This document shows positions 14,760 to 22,007 of a stretch of DNA of 32,792 nucleotides, piece by piece. How positions within the stretch are numbered: the first letter of the stretch is position 1; each line of letters begins with the position of its first letter. Origin of the DNA: an uncultured Bacilli bacterium (GTDB taxonomy: Bacteria > Bacillota_I > Bacilli_A > RF39 > UBA660); contig CALVOY010000025.1 in NCBI GenBank assembly GCA_944350415.1, forward strand, positions 1-32,792. Direction: 5' to 3'. A program made the translations under genes and the position numbers. Under the pieces are notes generated by a model. That model did no database searches and had not been told where the DNA came from. It saw nothing but the letters and a program-made list of their open reading frames with translations.

Positions 14760-15561
14760 GTTTATACACATCCTTTATTAAATCTCTAATATCACGATGA
14801 AAAGAAAGTTTGATCTTTTTTTCTTTTGCTAACATAGTAAATTTAATTAGATCAGGGATATCGACATCATTTTCTTTTAAAAGAGAAATATTTTGATATA
14901 CTTTTACTGTACTATCTGTTGCTAAAATACGCCCTTTTTTTAAAATTACGATATCATCTGTTATCTCATACAAAAGATTACAATTATTACTAGTAATAAT
15001 AATAGTTTTTTGATACTTTTCTTTTAACACTTTGATTAGTTTTAATAACTTTCTTTGATTTTTATAATCTAATTCTACAAATGGTTCATCAAAGATAATA
15101 ATATTAGGATTATAGATTAAACTAATAGCTACTTGTAATAGTTTTTGTTCGCCACTAGATAGTACTTTGATTTCTTTATTTAAATATGTTTTATTTAATC
15201 CTACCATTTCTAAAGATTGCTCCATCTTTTTATTTAAATCTTTTGGTTGATAGGCTAAACGCGATACTAGAAATATGATTTCTTCTTTTACATTATCTGT
15301 AAAAAATTGATTCTGCCAGTTTTGATGAATTAAGCAAACTTCTTTGCGAATCCATTTTAGATTTTCTTTATTTAAAAGAGCATCTCCAACTGTAACAGTA
15401 CCCGTATAATCTAATTTTACGGCATCTATAATTTCGCATAATAATGTTTTATATTCACCAGTAATACCAGTGATATGATTATCTGCTATTTTTAAATTGA
15501 TATGATCTAGAATTTTTTTATTTTTATAACGGTATCCTACATTTTTTAATGTTATTTCCAT
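14752..15561 (-). CDS. ECF-type ABC ATPase, second subunit, altered Walker A
   Basis: The product has 269 residues. It has the ABC fold: Q-loop Q80 (LIHQNWQNQ), signature LSSGEQ (134-139), and Walker B IIIFDEP with D158 and catalytic E159. The Walker A is G32-ITGEYKT: K38 and T39 are kept, but the Gly before Lys is Tyr37, and the usual SGKST core is gone. The switch His is Ser191 (ITSNN instead of ITHD). ATP binding or hydrolysis is probably impaired. By position it corresponds to EcfA2. It overlaps the upstream ATPase gene by ten bases and ecfT by eight. Confidence 0.82.
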   Translation of the reverse strand: MEITLKNVGYRYKNKKILDHINLKIADNHITGITGEYKTLLCEIIDAVKLDYTGTVTVGDALLNKENLKWIRKEVCLIHQNWQNQFFTDNVKEEIIFLVSRLAYQPKDLNKKMEQSLEMVGLNKTYLNKEIKVLSSGEQKLLQVAISLIYNPNIIIFDEPFVELDYKNQRKLLKLIKVLKEKYQKTIIITSNNCNLLYEITDDIVILKKGRILATDSTVKVYQNISLLKENDVDIPDLIKFTMLAKEKKIKLSFHRDIRDLIKDVYKHV

Positions 15562-16361
15562 AATGTATTCACCATCCTATCCATATCCATTTCCATTCCT
15601 TTTGTAAGTTCATAAAATTCTAATTTTAATGATAAGTCAGCCATAAAAGGGAGAGACAATCCTAAGCGATTTAATAAAGTATCTTCTTTTAATACTGTTA
15701 ATGGCTCTCCTTCTATCACAATATTTCCTTCATTTAAGATAAATAAATAATCCGTATCTAAAGTATCTTCTAAATTGGTTGTAGTTAAAATGATTGTTAA
15801 ATTATATTTCTTTTGATACTCCTTTAGTGCCTTTTTTACCTTTTGTTTTATTTTAGAAGTCATCATCGAAAAAGCATTGTCTAATAAAAGAACCCTTGGT
15901 TGATGTAAAAGAGAAATTGCTAATAACACTTCTTGTTTTTCAGAATTTGTCAAATCTTCCGTTCTTTTATCTAACAATTTGGATATACTAAATAACTTCG
16001 CAATTTCTAGTATCTTTTTTTCTATTTCTGCAGTTTCTTTATTTAAATTTTCTAATGGAAATGCCATCTCTTTGTACACATTTTCAAATAAAAAGGCATT
16101 TAAATTGTTTCCCAATACTACTCCTAATTCTTTAGAGTGATCTTGAATGCGATTATTATCCACATAAGAATAACCTATTGTGATAGTATTTTGACTAGGA
16201 ATAATTCCTGCTATTAATTTTATTAATGTGGTTTTGCCACTAGTATTGTTTCCAGCAATACTAATATAGCTTCCTTCTTTTACCGAAAGATTAAAGTCTT
16301 TGAAAATGGTAGTTTTGCCATATTGATAATTTAAATTTTTGATTTCTAAAATATTTGCCAT
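15552..16361 (-). CDS. ECF-type ABC ATPase, first subunit, lacking catalytic Glu
   Basis: The product has 269 residues. The Walker A GNNTSGKTT (37-45) is intact. Other ATPase motifs have decayed: the Q-loop Gln is apparently Gly84 (VVLGNNLNAF), the signature is LTNSE (137-141) instead of LSGGQ, Walker B is LLLDN with Asn162 in place of the catalytic Glu, and the switch His is Thr (LTTTNLED). It should bind ATP but not hydrolyse it at its own site. By position it corresponds to EcfA1. GAGGTGG precedes the ATG and a strong promoter lies just upstream. The C-terminal extension beyond 210 is typical of EcfA proteins. Confidence 0.82.
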   Translation of the reverse strand: MANILEIKNLNYQYGKTTIFKDFNLSVKEGSYISIAGNNTSGKTTLIKLIAGIIPSQNTITIGYSYVDNNRIQDHSKELGVVLGNNLNAFLFENVYKEMAFPLENLNKETAEIEKKILEIAKLFSISKLLDKRTEDLTNSEKQEVLLAISLLHQPRVLLLDNAFSMMTSKIKQKVKKALKEYQKKYNLTIILTTTNLEDTLDTDYLFILNEGNIVIEGEPLTVLKEDTLLNRLGLSLPFMADLSLKLEFYELTKGMEMDMDRMVNTLWK

Positions 16362-16385
16362 TCTACCACCTCATTTTGTCTTATT

Positions 16386-16414
16386 ATTATACTCGATAAT
16401 CCTAATGAATTCAA
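16386..16414 (-). promoter_or_regulatory. Promoter of the ecf-truA operon
   Basis: TTGAAT (16409-16414) and TATAAT (16386-16391) are 17 bases apart on the minus strand, directly after the terminator of the SDR gene. Confidence 0.75.
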
Positions 16415-16415
16415 C

Positions 16416-16445
16416 GAAAAAAATACTATTTCTAGTACTTTTTTA
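16416..16445 (-). terminator. Terminator of the SDR gene
   Basis: On the minus strand AAAAAGTACTA and TAGTATTTTTTT pair around GAAA, with one G-U pair, and end in a T-run. It begins at the SDR stop codon. Confidence 0.7.
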
Positions 16446-17195
16446 TTTCAATTTTTTCTTTTGAATTCGATATGTAATTTTCATTAATGCTTTATCTGAT
16501 ATAAATCTTCCAAAGAATTTGGCACATTTTATTTTAAACCCCGGGATAATCAATAATTTTCCTTCTAACATTTTATCGATTGCATATTTCGCTACATCAT
16601 CTGCTTTTAAAGGTTTTACAGAGAATTTAACTTCTGCTACATTATTGAAGTTAGTGTATACAGGTCCTGGACATAAACAGGATACTTGGACATTTACTTT
16701 TTCTTTTTTTAATTCATAGTTAATTGCTTCTGTTAATCTATAAACATAAGATTTGGTACTGTAGTAGGTTGACATTAATGGTCCTGATTGAAATGCTGCA
16801 GATGATGCTACATTTAAGATATATCCTTTATTTTTTCTTTTCATATCTTTTAAGAAAAGTTTCGTTAAAATATGAACTGCTTTGATATTAATATCAATCA
16901 TATTTAATTCTTTTGATAGATCTGTTTCTGTAAAATTACCACATAATCCAAATCCTGCATTATTAACTAAAATATCAATATCATCATTTTTTACTAATAC
17001 ATATAATGATTTTATATCTTCTACTTGCGATAAATCCATTACAATAATTTTTGGCTTATGTTTTAATGTTTTAGCTACTGCTTCTAGTTTTTCTTTGTTT
17101 CTTGCCACTAAAACTACTTCGTATCCTAATGTATCTAAATATTTAGCTATTTCTAAGCCAATGCCAGAAGAAGCACCTGTTACTAAAGCTTTCAT
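16443..17195 (-). CDS. Short-chain dehydrogenase/reductase
   Basis: The product has 250 residues. It has the classical SDR motifs: TGASSGIG (6-13) for the dinucleotide, NNAG (78-81), Ser131 in NVASSAAF, and Y144-xxx-K148. Arg32 after the second strand (VLVARNKEKL) suggests NADP(H) preference. The C-terminal tail is basic (RIQKKKLK). It resembles DltE/YqjQ-type proteins that reduce unknown carbonyl substrates. Its place between the two nucleotidyltransferase-like genes and the ECF module is not part of the usual Bacillota order. GGGTGGTAAT precedes the ATG. Confidence 0.88.
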   Translation of the reverse strand: MKALVTGASSGIGLEIAKYLDTLGYEVVLVARNKEKLEAVAKTLKHKPKIIVMDLSQVEDIKSLYVLVKNDDIDILVNNAGFGLCGNFTETDLSKELNMIDINIKAVHILTKLFLKDMKRKNKGYILNVASSAAFQSGPLMSTYYSTKSYVYRLTEAINYELKKEKVNVQVSCLCPGPVYTNFNNVAEVKFSVKPLKADDVAKYAIDKMLEGKLLIIPGFKIKCAKFFGRFISDKALMKITYRIQKKKLK

Positions 17196-17212
17196 ATTAC
17201 CACCCTAAATTT

Positions 17213-17218
17213 ATTATA
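17213..17218 (-). promoter_or_regulatory. Probable -10 element for the SDR gene
   Basis: TATAAT lies 18 bases upstream of the ATG on the minus strand, but the matching -35 (TTTAAA at 17 bases) is weak. Confidence 0.4.
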
Positions 17219-17386
17219 TCACTCATTTATGTATTTTTAAAACACTTTTTACATAGAAAAAGTATTTATATTCTATAATTTTTTGGCAATTTGTATCACT
17301 AAACTTTCATTCTCGTTTTTCGAGTATTGGTTTACTATGTTATTTAATTATGACTTCAGATTTTACACCTAAAGATTTTATATTTT

Positions 17387-17845
17387 TTATGAGTCCCTTT
17401 TTCTCGAATAAACTTTCCTTTTCGTAATTTTGACTACTTCATTAGGCAATTCAAAGCTATTATAAAATTTAGGAATCTTTTCATTTTGTTGTAATAATGT
17501 TATTTTTTTATTTAAGAATTTCTTAGGATCATAGATCACAGCACTACTTTTTAATTCACGGGCTATTTTTTCTTTCTTTTCACTGTTTATAGATCCTCTA
17601 TATTCATCTATTGGTTTGATACTAACCTGTATTTTCAATTCATTTACTAAGATTTGATTTTTAATCACTGGTATTTCTTTTCGAGTATTATGTAATATTA
17701 CGACTTCTATTCTTTGAAGACCTCCAATTTGATAAGGGCATAAATAAACTCCTAAAATTTTGTTACCGTATTTTTCAATATAGGGAATGGTTAATCTTGA
17801 GATAGAATCCGACACAATCTCTTTTACTGGTTTTTTCTTTCTCAT
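17387..17845 (-). CDS. Small nucleotidyltransferase-like paralogue, probably catalytically inactive
   Basis: The product has 152 residues. The segment KILGVYLCPYQIGGLQRIEVVIL looks like the first strands of a nucleotidyltransferase fold, and ARELKSSAVIYDPKKFL resembles the late strand-helix of small nucleotidyltransferases. The glycine-serine motif is missing and the metal-binding Asp-x-Asp is replaced by E47-V-V. It aligns by eye with the upstream gene (GIYIQSYQ, IEVELI, AQELKNSEILYDKEGKL), so the two are probably paralogues. The ribosome site AGGTGAT overlaps the upstream stop, so they are co-translated. The function is unknown. Confidence 0.6.
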   Translation of the reverse strand: MRKKKPVKEIVSDSISRLTIPYIEKYGNKILGVYLCPYQIGGLQRIEVVILHNTRKEIPVIKNQILVNELKIQVSIKPIDEYRGSINSEKKEKIARELKSSAVIYDPKKFLNKKITLLQQNEKIPKFYNSFELPNEVVKITKRKVYSRKRDS

Positions 17846-17849
17846 ATTA

Positions 17850-18755
17850 TCACCTTAAAATTCTTTTACATGGAAAATTATCATCTAATTTTTCTGTTGC
17901 TTTTAATTCTCTATAAATTCTTAATTCTGTTTCATTTAAATGATTACTAATATCTATACTTGCTATTTGGCTTTCTAATAAAGCTAAACATTGTTTATAA
18001 AATTCTTTTCTTTCCATAGTAGAAAATACTGGTTGCATCTTTTTGCTGGTCTCAAGTTCATCTATAGCATAATAAGCATCATATTTATACCAATTATTTT
18101 GTAGGTTTTTCTGACTATTTTGAAAATTTTCTAAATTACCTTTATTGCAAACAACATAATCTAATGGATGAAATTCATCACTACTCTCATAGCAATATCG
18201 ACCCAATATTTCTTTAATTTGAGCAATGGTTCCATAAGCAGTCATTGCGAGCGGATTAACATAGTGAGTTGCCATTGTATTGGGAATAGAAACTGTCTCT
18301 TTCTTTATAATTCCCGTTTTTATTCTCTTCATTAATTTAGGAGATATTTCGATTCGATTTGCATATAAAGGGAGACTATTATCTTTATCATATATCTTCT
18401 TGTATTCTTTAAGCTTTCCTTCTTTATCATATAAAATTTCAGAATTTTTTAATTCTTGAGCTAAAATAACTTCTCTTGCATGCATATAAACATGTGAGAA
18501 ATCTGAATCATTTCTTATTCTATTGGTTACACGCATGTTTCTAACCTTAATGTATATAGGATCCCCATAATCTTCTTCCCAATTTGGTATTACTTTATCA
18601 ACTACTGTTATCAATTCCACTTCTATATTATTACTTTTTTTATTTTGATAACTTTGAATATATATTCCTATTACATTACTATGCTTGATTTGTATTTGTG
18701 ACATACCTATAATCGTTCTTGCAAATTCATTATCTTTATCATTATTTATCATCAT
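17850..18755 (-). CDS. Larger nucleotidyltransferase-like paralogue with helical C-terminal domain
   Basis: The product has 301 residues. Residues 20-120 resemble a decayed nucleotidyltransferase: NVIGIYIQSYQ where the GS motif should be, E45-V-E47 in place of Asp-x-Asp, then AQELKNSEILYDKEGKL. Residues 160-301 form a second, helix-rich domain (TMATHYVNPLAMTAYGTIAQ...), which is absent from the shorter neighbour. No signal peptide is present. AGGAGGGATTT precedes the ATG. The pair sits immediately after the alpha operon behind its own promoter. I cannot name a family with confidence; regulator, toxin-antitoxin remnant or nucleic-acid binder are all possible. Confidence 0.6.
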   Translation of the reverse strand: MMINNDKDNEFARTIIGMSQIQIKHSNVIGIYIQSYQNKKSNNIEVELITVVDKVIPNWEEDYGDPIYIKVRNMRVTNRIRNDSDFSHVYMHAREVILAQELKNSEILYDKEGKLKEYKKIYDKDNSLPLYANRIEISPKLMKRIKTGIIKKETVSIPNTMATHYVNPLAMTAYGTIAQIKEILGRYCYESSDEFHPLDYVVCNKGNLENFQNSQKNLQNNWYKYDAYYAIDELETSKKMQPVFSTMERKEFYKQCLALLESQIASIDISNHLNETELRIYRELKATEKLDDNFPCKRILR

Positions 18756-18805
18756 AAATCCCTCCTAATTTGCTTACTTCTTAAAAATATAAATAATGTA
18801 TTTCT

Positions 18806-18814
18806 ATTATAACA
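18806..18814 (-). promoter_or_regulatory. Extended -10 promoter of the nucleotidyltransferase-like pair
   Basis: TGTTATAAT on the minus strand directly follows the T-run of the rplQ terminator, about 50 bases before the ATG at 18755. Confidence 0.5.
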
Positions 18815-18836
18815 AAAAGAACTACCATTTGGTAGT
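18813..18836 (-). terminator. Terminator at the end of the ribosomal superoperon
   Basis: ACTACC and GGTAGT pair around a four-base loop and are followed by TCTTTTTG on the minus strand, ten bases after the rplQ stop. Confidence 0.8.
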
Positions 18837-18845
18837 CTCCTATTA

Positions 18846-19190
18846 TTATTTTACTAATTCTAAAATAACCATTAAGGCATCATCGCCTTTTCTTTCAGCT
18901 GTTTTTAAGATTCTAGTATATCCACCATTACGATCTTTATAACGAACAGCTAGTTCATCAAATACCTTTTTAACAGCTTCTGTATCATTATGTAAGAAAG
19001 CAAGTGCTTGTCTTCTAGATACTAAGCTGCCATTTTTTCCATAAGTAATCATCTTATCAACAAATTTACGAACTTCTTTTGCTCTAGTTTCTGTTGTAAT
19101 GATTCTCTCGTTCATGATAACATCTTTTGTTTGATTAGCAAGCATGCTTCTTCTATGTTTGTTATCACGACCTAATTTTCTATAAGCCAT
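18846..19190 (-). CDS. rplQ: 50S ribosomal protein bL17
   Basis: The product has 114 residues, the short bacterial form. [20 protein letters not shown] is the diagnostic N-terminus, and NGGYTRILK is the conserved late motif. L17 lies near the peptide exit tunnel. It is the last gene of the superoperon and is followed at once by a terminator. Confidence 0.97.
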   Translation of the reverse strand: MAYRKLGRDNKHRRSMLANQTKDVIMNERIITTETRAKEVRKFVDKMITYGKNGSLVSRRQALAFLHNDTEAVKKVFDELAVRYKDRNGGYTRILKTAERKGDDALMVILELVK

Positions 19191-19208
19191 ATTAGATCCT
19201 CCTTATTA

Positions 19209-20159
19209 TTAATCTTCATCACGAAGCACTAATCCTAAATCTCTAACTTTATCTAGTACTTCTTTTAATGATTTCTTACCTAGATTACGAATCTTCATCA
19301 TATCTGATTCTGATCTGTTAACAAGGTCTTGTAGTGTATGAATTCCAGCACGTTTTAAACAATTGTAAGCACGTACTGAGAAATCTAAATCTTCGATTGT
19401 AGTTTCTAAAGCTTTTACTTTTGGATCTTCTGTTTTTTCAATCATGATTCCGCTCATATCGGCTATACTACTTAAATCTGTTAAAATTTCAAAATGTTCA
19501 ATTAAAATGCGTGATGCCAAAGCTACAGCTTCTTCTGGTCTCATAGAACCATTTGTCCATACACTTAATACTAGTTTATCATAGCTTTCATTCTGACCAA
19601 CACGAGCTGGTTCTACCTCGTAAGCTACTCTTTCAATAGGAGAATATAAAGAGTCAATTGCGATCGTACCAACTTTTTTGTCTGTTAATAGTTTTTTATT
19701 ATCATCGCTTTTTACATAACCTCTACCGTTTCCTACTGTCATTTCCATAACTAGTTTTCCACCCTTAGCTAAAGTTGCGATTTCTTTATCTGGGTTTAAA
19801 ATTTCGATATCACTATCATGCTCGAAGTCTCCAGCAGTAACAATACCCTCTTTGTTAGCATTAAGGCGAATTACTTTATTTTCATTAGAGTGATTTTTTA
19901 TCACTACTCCTTTTAAGTTTAATACGATTAATGCTACATCTTCTCTTACACCATCGATTGTTTGGAATTCATGACTTACTCCTTCTATTTTTACACTAGT
20001 AATTGCTGAACCAGGTAAACTAGATAGCATTACTCTTCTTAGTGCATTTCCTAAAGTAGTACCGAACCCTCTTTCTAATGGTTCAAGTTCAAATTTTCCA
20101 TAGAAATTACTTTCTACATTTTCTACGATTTTATATACTGGTTTTTCAAATTGTAACAT
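19209..20159 (-). CDS. rpoA: RNA polymerase alpha subunit
   Basis: The product has 316 residues. The N-terminal domain includes FYGKFELEPLERGFGTTLGN and ALRRVMLSSLPGSAI, which dimerises and scaffolds beta and beta'. The C-terminal domain (about 250-316: LDFSVRAYNCLKRAGIHTLQ, NLGKKSLKEV) binds UP elements and activators. The ATG at 20159 follows GGAGGTTAGTTTC; the frame extends 19 codons upstream into the rpsK spacer without a ribosome site. Confidence 0.98.
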   Translation of the reverse strand: MLQFEKPVYKIVENVESNFYGKFELEPLERGFGTTLGNALRRVMLSSLPGSAITSVKIEGVSHEFQTIDGVREDVALIVLNLKGVVIKNHSNENKVIRLNANKEGIVTAGDFEHDSDIEILNPDKEIATLAKGGKLVMEMTVGNGRGYVKSDDNKKLLTDKKVGTIAIDSLYSPIERVAYEVEPARVGQNESYDKLVLSVWTNGSMRPEEAVALASRILIEHFEILTDLSSIADMSGIMIEKTEDPKVKALETTIEDLDFSVRAYNCLKRAGIHTLQDLVNRSESDMMKIRNLGKKSLKEVLDKVRDLGLVLRDED

Positions 20160-20181
20160 GAAACTAACCTCCTTATTTGAA

Positions 20182-20565
20182 TTAGCCACGAGGGCGTTTT
20201 GGTGGACGACATCCATTATGTGGAATTGGAGTTACATCTGAAATAGCTGTTACTTCTAATCCAGCTGTTTGTAATGAACGAATTGCTGTTTCACGTCCTG
20301 GTCCCATACCTTTTACGAATACCTCAACTTTACGCATTCCCATGTCATATGCTGCTTTTCCTGCAGCTTCTGCTGCCATACCAGCTGCAAATGGAGTTGA
20401 TTTTTTACTTCCTTTAAATCCGATTGCTCCACTTGATGCCCAGCTAATTGCATTTCCTTCTTTATCACTAATCGTTACGATTGTGTTATTAAATGTTGAA
20501 TGAATATGAGCCATTCCTTCTGGTACATTCTTTTTGACTTTTCTTTTTCTTGTTTTGTAGGCCAT
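20182..20565 (-). CDS. rpsK: 30S ribosomal protein uS11
   Basis: The product has 127 residues. It contains [43 protein letters not shown] and the C-terminus [13 protein letters not shown]11 sits in the platform near the E site. It is 22 bases upstream of rpoA. Confidence 0.98.
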   Translation of the reverse strand: MAYKTRKRKVKKNVPEGMAHIHSTFNNTIVTISDKEGNAISWASSGAIGFKGSKKSTPFAAGMAAEAAGKAAYDMGMRKVEVFVKGMGPGRETAIRSLQTAGLEVTAISDVTPIPHNGCRPPKRPRG

Positions 20566-20591
20566 AGTCTCTCCTCCTTTATTTCAAATTA

Positions 20592-20957
20592 TTATTTCTT
20601 TTTATTTGCGATTGTTTTTGGTTTACCTTTACGAGTACGTGCATTACGATTTGTTCTTTGTCCTCTTACTGGTAATCCTTTCTTATGACGAGTTCCTTGA
20701 TATGAATTAATTTCCATTTTAGTCTTGATGTTCATATTTACTTCACGACGAAGATCTCCTTCTGTTAGGTATTTATTTACTTCATCACGAAGTTTTGTTA
20801 ATTCATCTTGATCTAAATCTTTCGCTTTTTTTGTTGGATCCACTTTGGCATCTTTACAAATAGTAAGAGCTAGTTTTCTTCCAATTCCATAAATAGCTGT
20901 TAATGCAATCGATACATGCTTGTCATTTGGTAAATCAATTCCTTTAATACGTGCCAT
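20592..20957 (-). CDS. rpsM: 30S ribosomal protein uS13
   Basis: The product has 121 residues. It has an N-terminal helix-two-turn-helix ([24 protein letters not shown]) and the basic tail [20 protein letters not shown], then TRKGKPKT, which reaches the P-site tRNA and forms bridges to the large subunit. AGGAGG lies before the ATG. Confidence 0.98.
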   Translation of the reverse strand: MARIKGIDLPNDKHVSIALTAIYGIGRKLALTICKDAKVDPTKKAKDLDQDELTKLRDEVNKYLTEGDLRREVNMNIKTKMEINSYQGTRHKKGLPVRGQRTNRNARTRKGKPKTIANKKK

Positions 20958-20975
20958 AAATACACCTCCTATTTA

Positions 20976-21089
20976 TTATCCTTGTTTTTGTTTGTGTTTT
21001 GGATTTTCACAAATAACCATAACTTTTCCTTTACGTCTGATGATTCTGCATTTCGCACACATTTTCTTTACTGATGGTTTTACTTTCAT
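20976..21089 (-). CDS. rpmJ: 50S ribosomal protein bL36, zinc-ribbon type
   Basis: The product has 37 residues, [19 protein letters not shown] at the start and [10 protein letters not shown] at the end. C11, C14, C27 and H32 are in place for a zinc ribbon, so this is the zinc-containing C+ form. It lies between infA and rpsM in the standard order, with GGAGGGAATAAT before the ATG at 21089. It is too short for many gene callers. Confidence 0.95.
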   Translation of the reverse strand: MKVKPSVKKMCAKCRIIRRKGKVMVICENPKHKQKQG

Positions 21090-21101
21090 TATTATTCCCT
21101 C

Positions 21102-21320
21102 CTACTTTCTATAGGTTATTCTCCCATGTTTTAAGTCATAAGGCGATAATTCTATGGTTACGGTATCACCTGGTAAAATGCGAATGTAGTTCATTCGGAT
21201 TTTACCAGAAACATGGGCTTCTACAATGTGACCATTCTCAAGTTCTACTTTAAATTTGCCACCTGGAATGATTTCTAAAACTTTACCTTCAACTTCAATA
21301 ATATCATCCTTTTTAGCCAT
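21102..21320 (-). CDS. infA: Translation initiation factor IF-1
   Basis: The product has 72 residues, [20 protein letters not shown] onwards, with the single OB-fold and [22 protein letters not shown]-1 occupies the A site of the small subunit during initiation. It follows adk directly; the methionine aminopeptidase gene that usually lies between is absent. Confidence 0.97.
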   Translation of the reverse strand: MAKKDDIIEVEGKVLEIIPGGKFKVELENGHIVEAHVSGKIRMNYIRILPGDTVTIELSPYDLKHGRITYRK

Positions 21321-21335
21321 TCTATCACACTCCCG

Positions 21336-22007
21336 TTAATTTTTATAATCAGCTTGACTATCTTTTTTTAAGATTAATTCAATTTGTTTAAATGTTTCTT
21401 CTTTACTAATACTACTATCAATTTCATAAAGAATACCTTCATTTTGATAATACTGTATCAATGGTTTGGTTTGAGTTTCATATTCCTGATAGCGAATTTG
21501 AAAAGTTTTTTCATTGTCATCTTTACGTGCTATCAAAGGACTTCCACATTTATCGCAAATAGAATCTACTTTTGGTTTCAACGGGTCAATACCCACATTG
21601 TAGATTGCTCCGCAACTTTTACATAATCTTCGACCAACTATTCTATTCAGCAAAATTTCTTTTTCTACATTTAGAAGAAAAACATAATTAATTTTTTGAT
21701 TTTTCTTTTCTAAAATTTTATCTAATGTTTCTGCTTGATAGATATTTCTAGGAAAGCCATCTAATAATAGATTAAAATTGGTTGTTTTGTCTAAATAACG
21801 ATTTAATACTTCTAACACAATATCATCGCTTACCAGATTACCGCTTTCCATGATCTGCTTTAACTCTCGTCCAAATGCACTTTCTTCCTGAGATGCTTTT
21901 CTTAATAAGTCACCCGTTGAAATGTGATTTAGATTATAAGTATTCATTAATATTTCTGCTTGGGTTCCTTTCCCTGCAGCTGGTGGAGCAAGTAAAATGA
22001 TATTCAT
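21336..22007 (-). CDS. adk: Adenylate kinase with Cys4 zinc site
   Basis: The product has 223 residues. It interconverts AMP, ADP and ATP. The P-loop reads APPAAGKGT (7-15), with Ala at two positions where the family usually has Gly (GxPGAGKGT). The AMP-binding segment is STGDLLRKAS, and LLLDGFPR (81-87) is conserved. The LID carries C129-x2-C132 and C151-x2-C154, a structural zinc site common in Gram-positive enzymes. Its ATG overlaps the secY stop by one base (TAATG). Confidence 0.96.
   Translation of the reverse strand: MNIILLAPPAAGKGTQAEILMNTYNLNHISTGDLLRKASQEESAFGRELKQIMESGNLVSDDIVLEVLNRYLDKTTNFNLLLDGFPRNIYQAETLDKILEKKNQKINYVFLLNVEKEILLNRIVGRRLCKSCGAIYNVGIDPLKPKVDSICDKCGSPLIARKDDNEKTFQIRYQEYETQTKPLIQYYQNEGILYEIDSSISKEETFKQIELILKKDSQADYKN

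Noticed and set aside
16882-17208. Open frame of 108 codons on the plus strand
   Set aside because: It lies wholly antisense to the SDR gene, whose motifs are complete, and it has no ribosome site.
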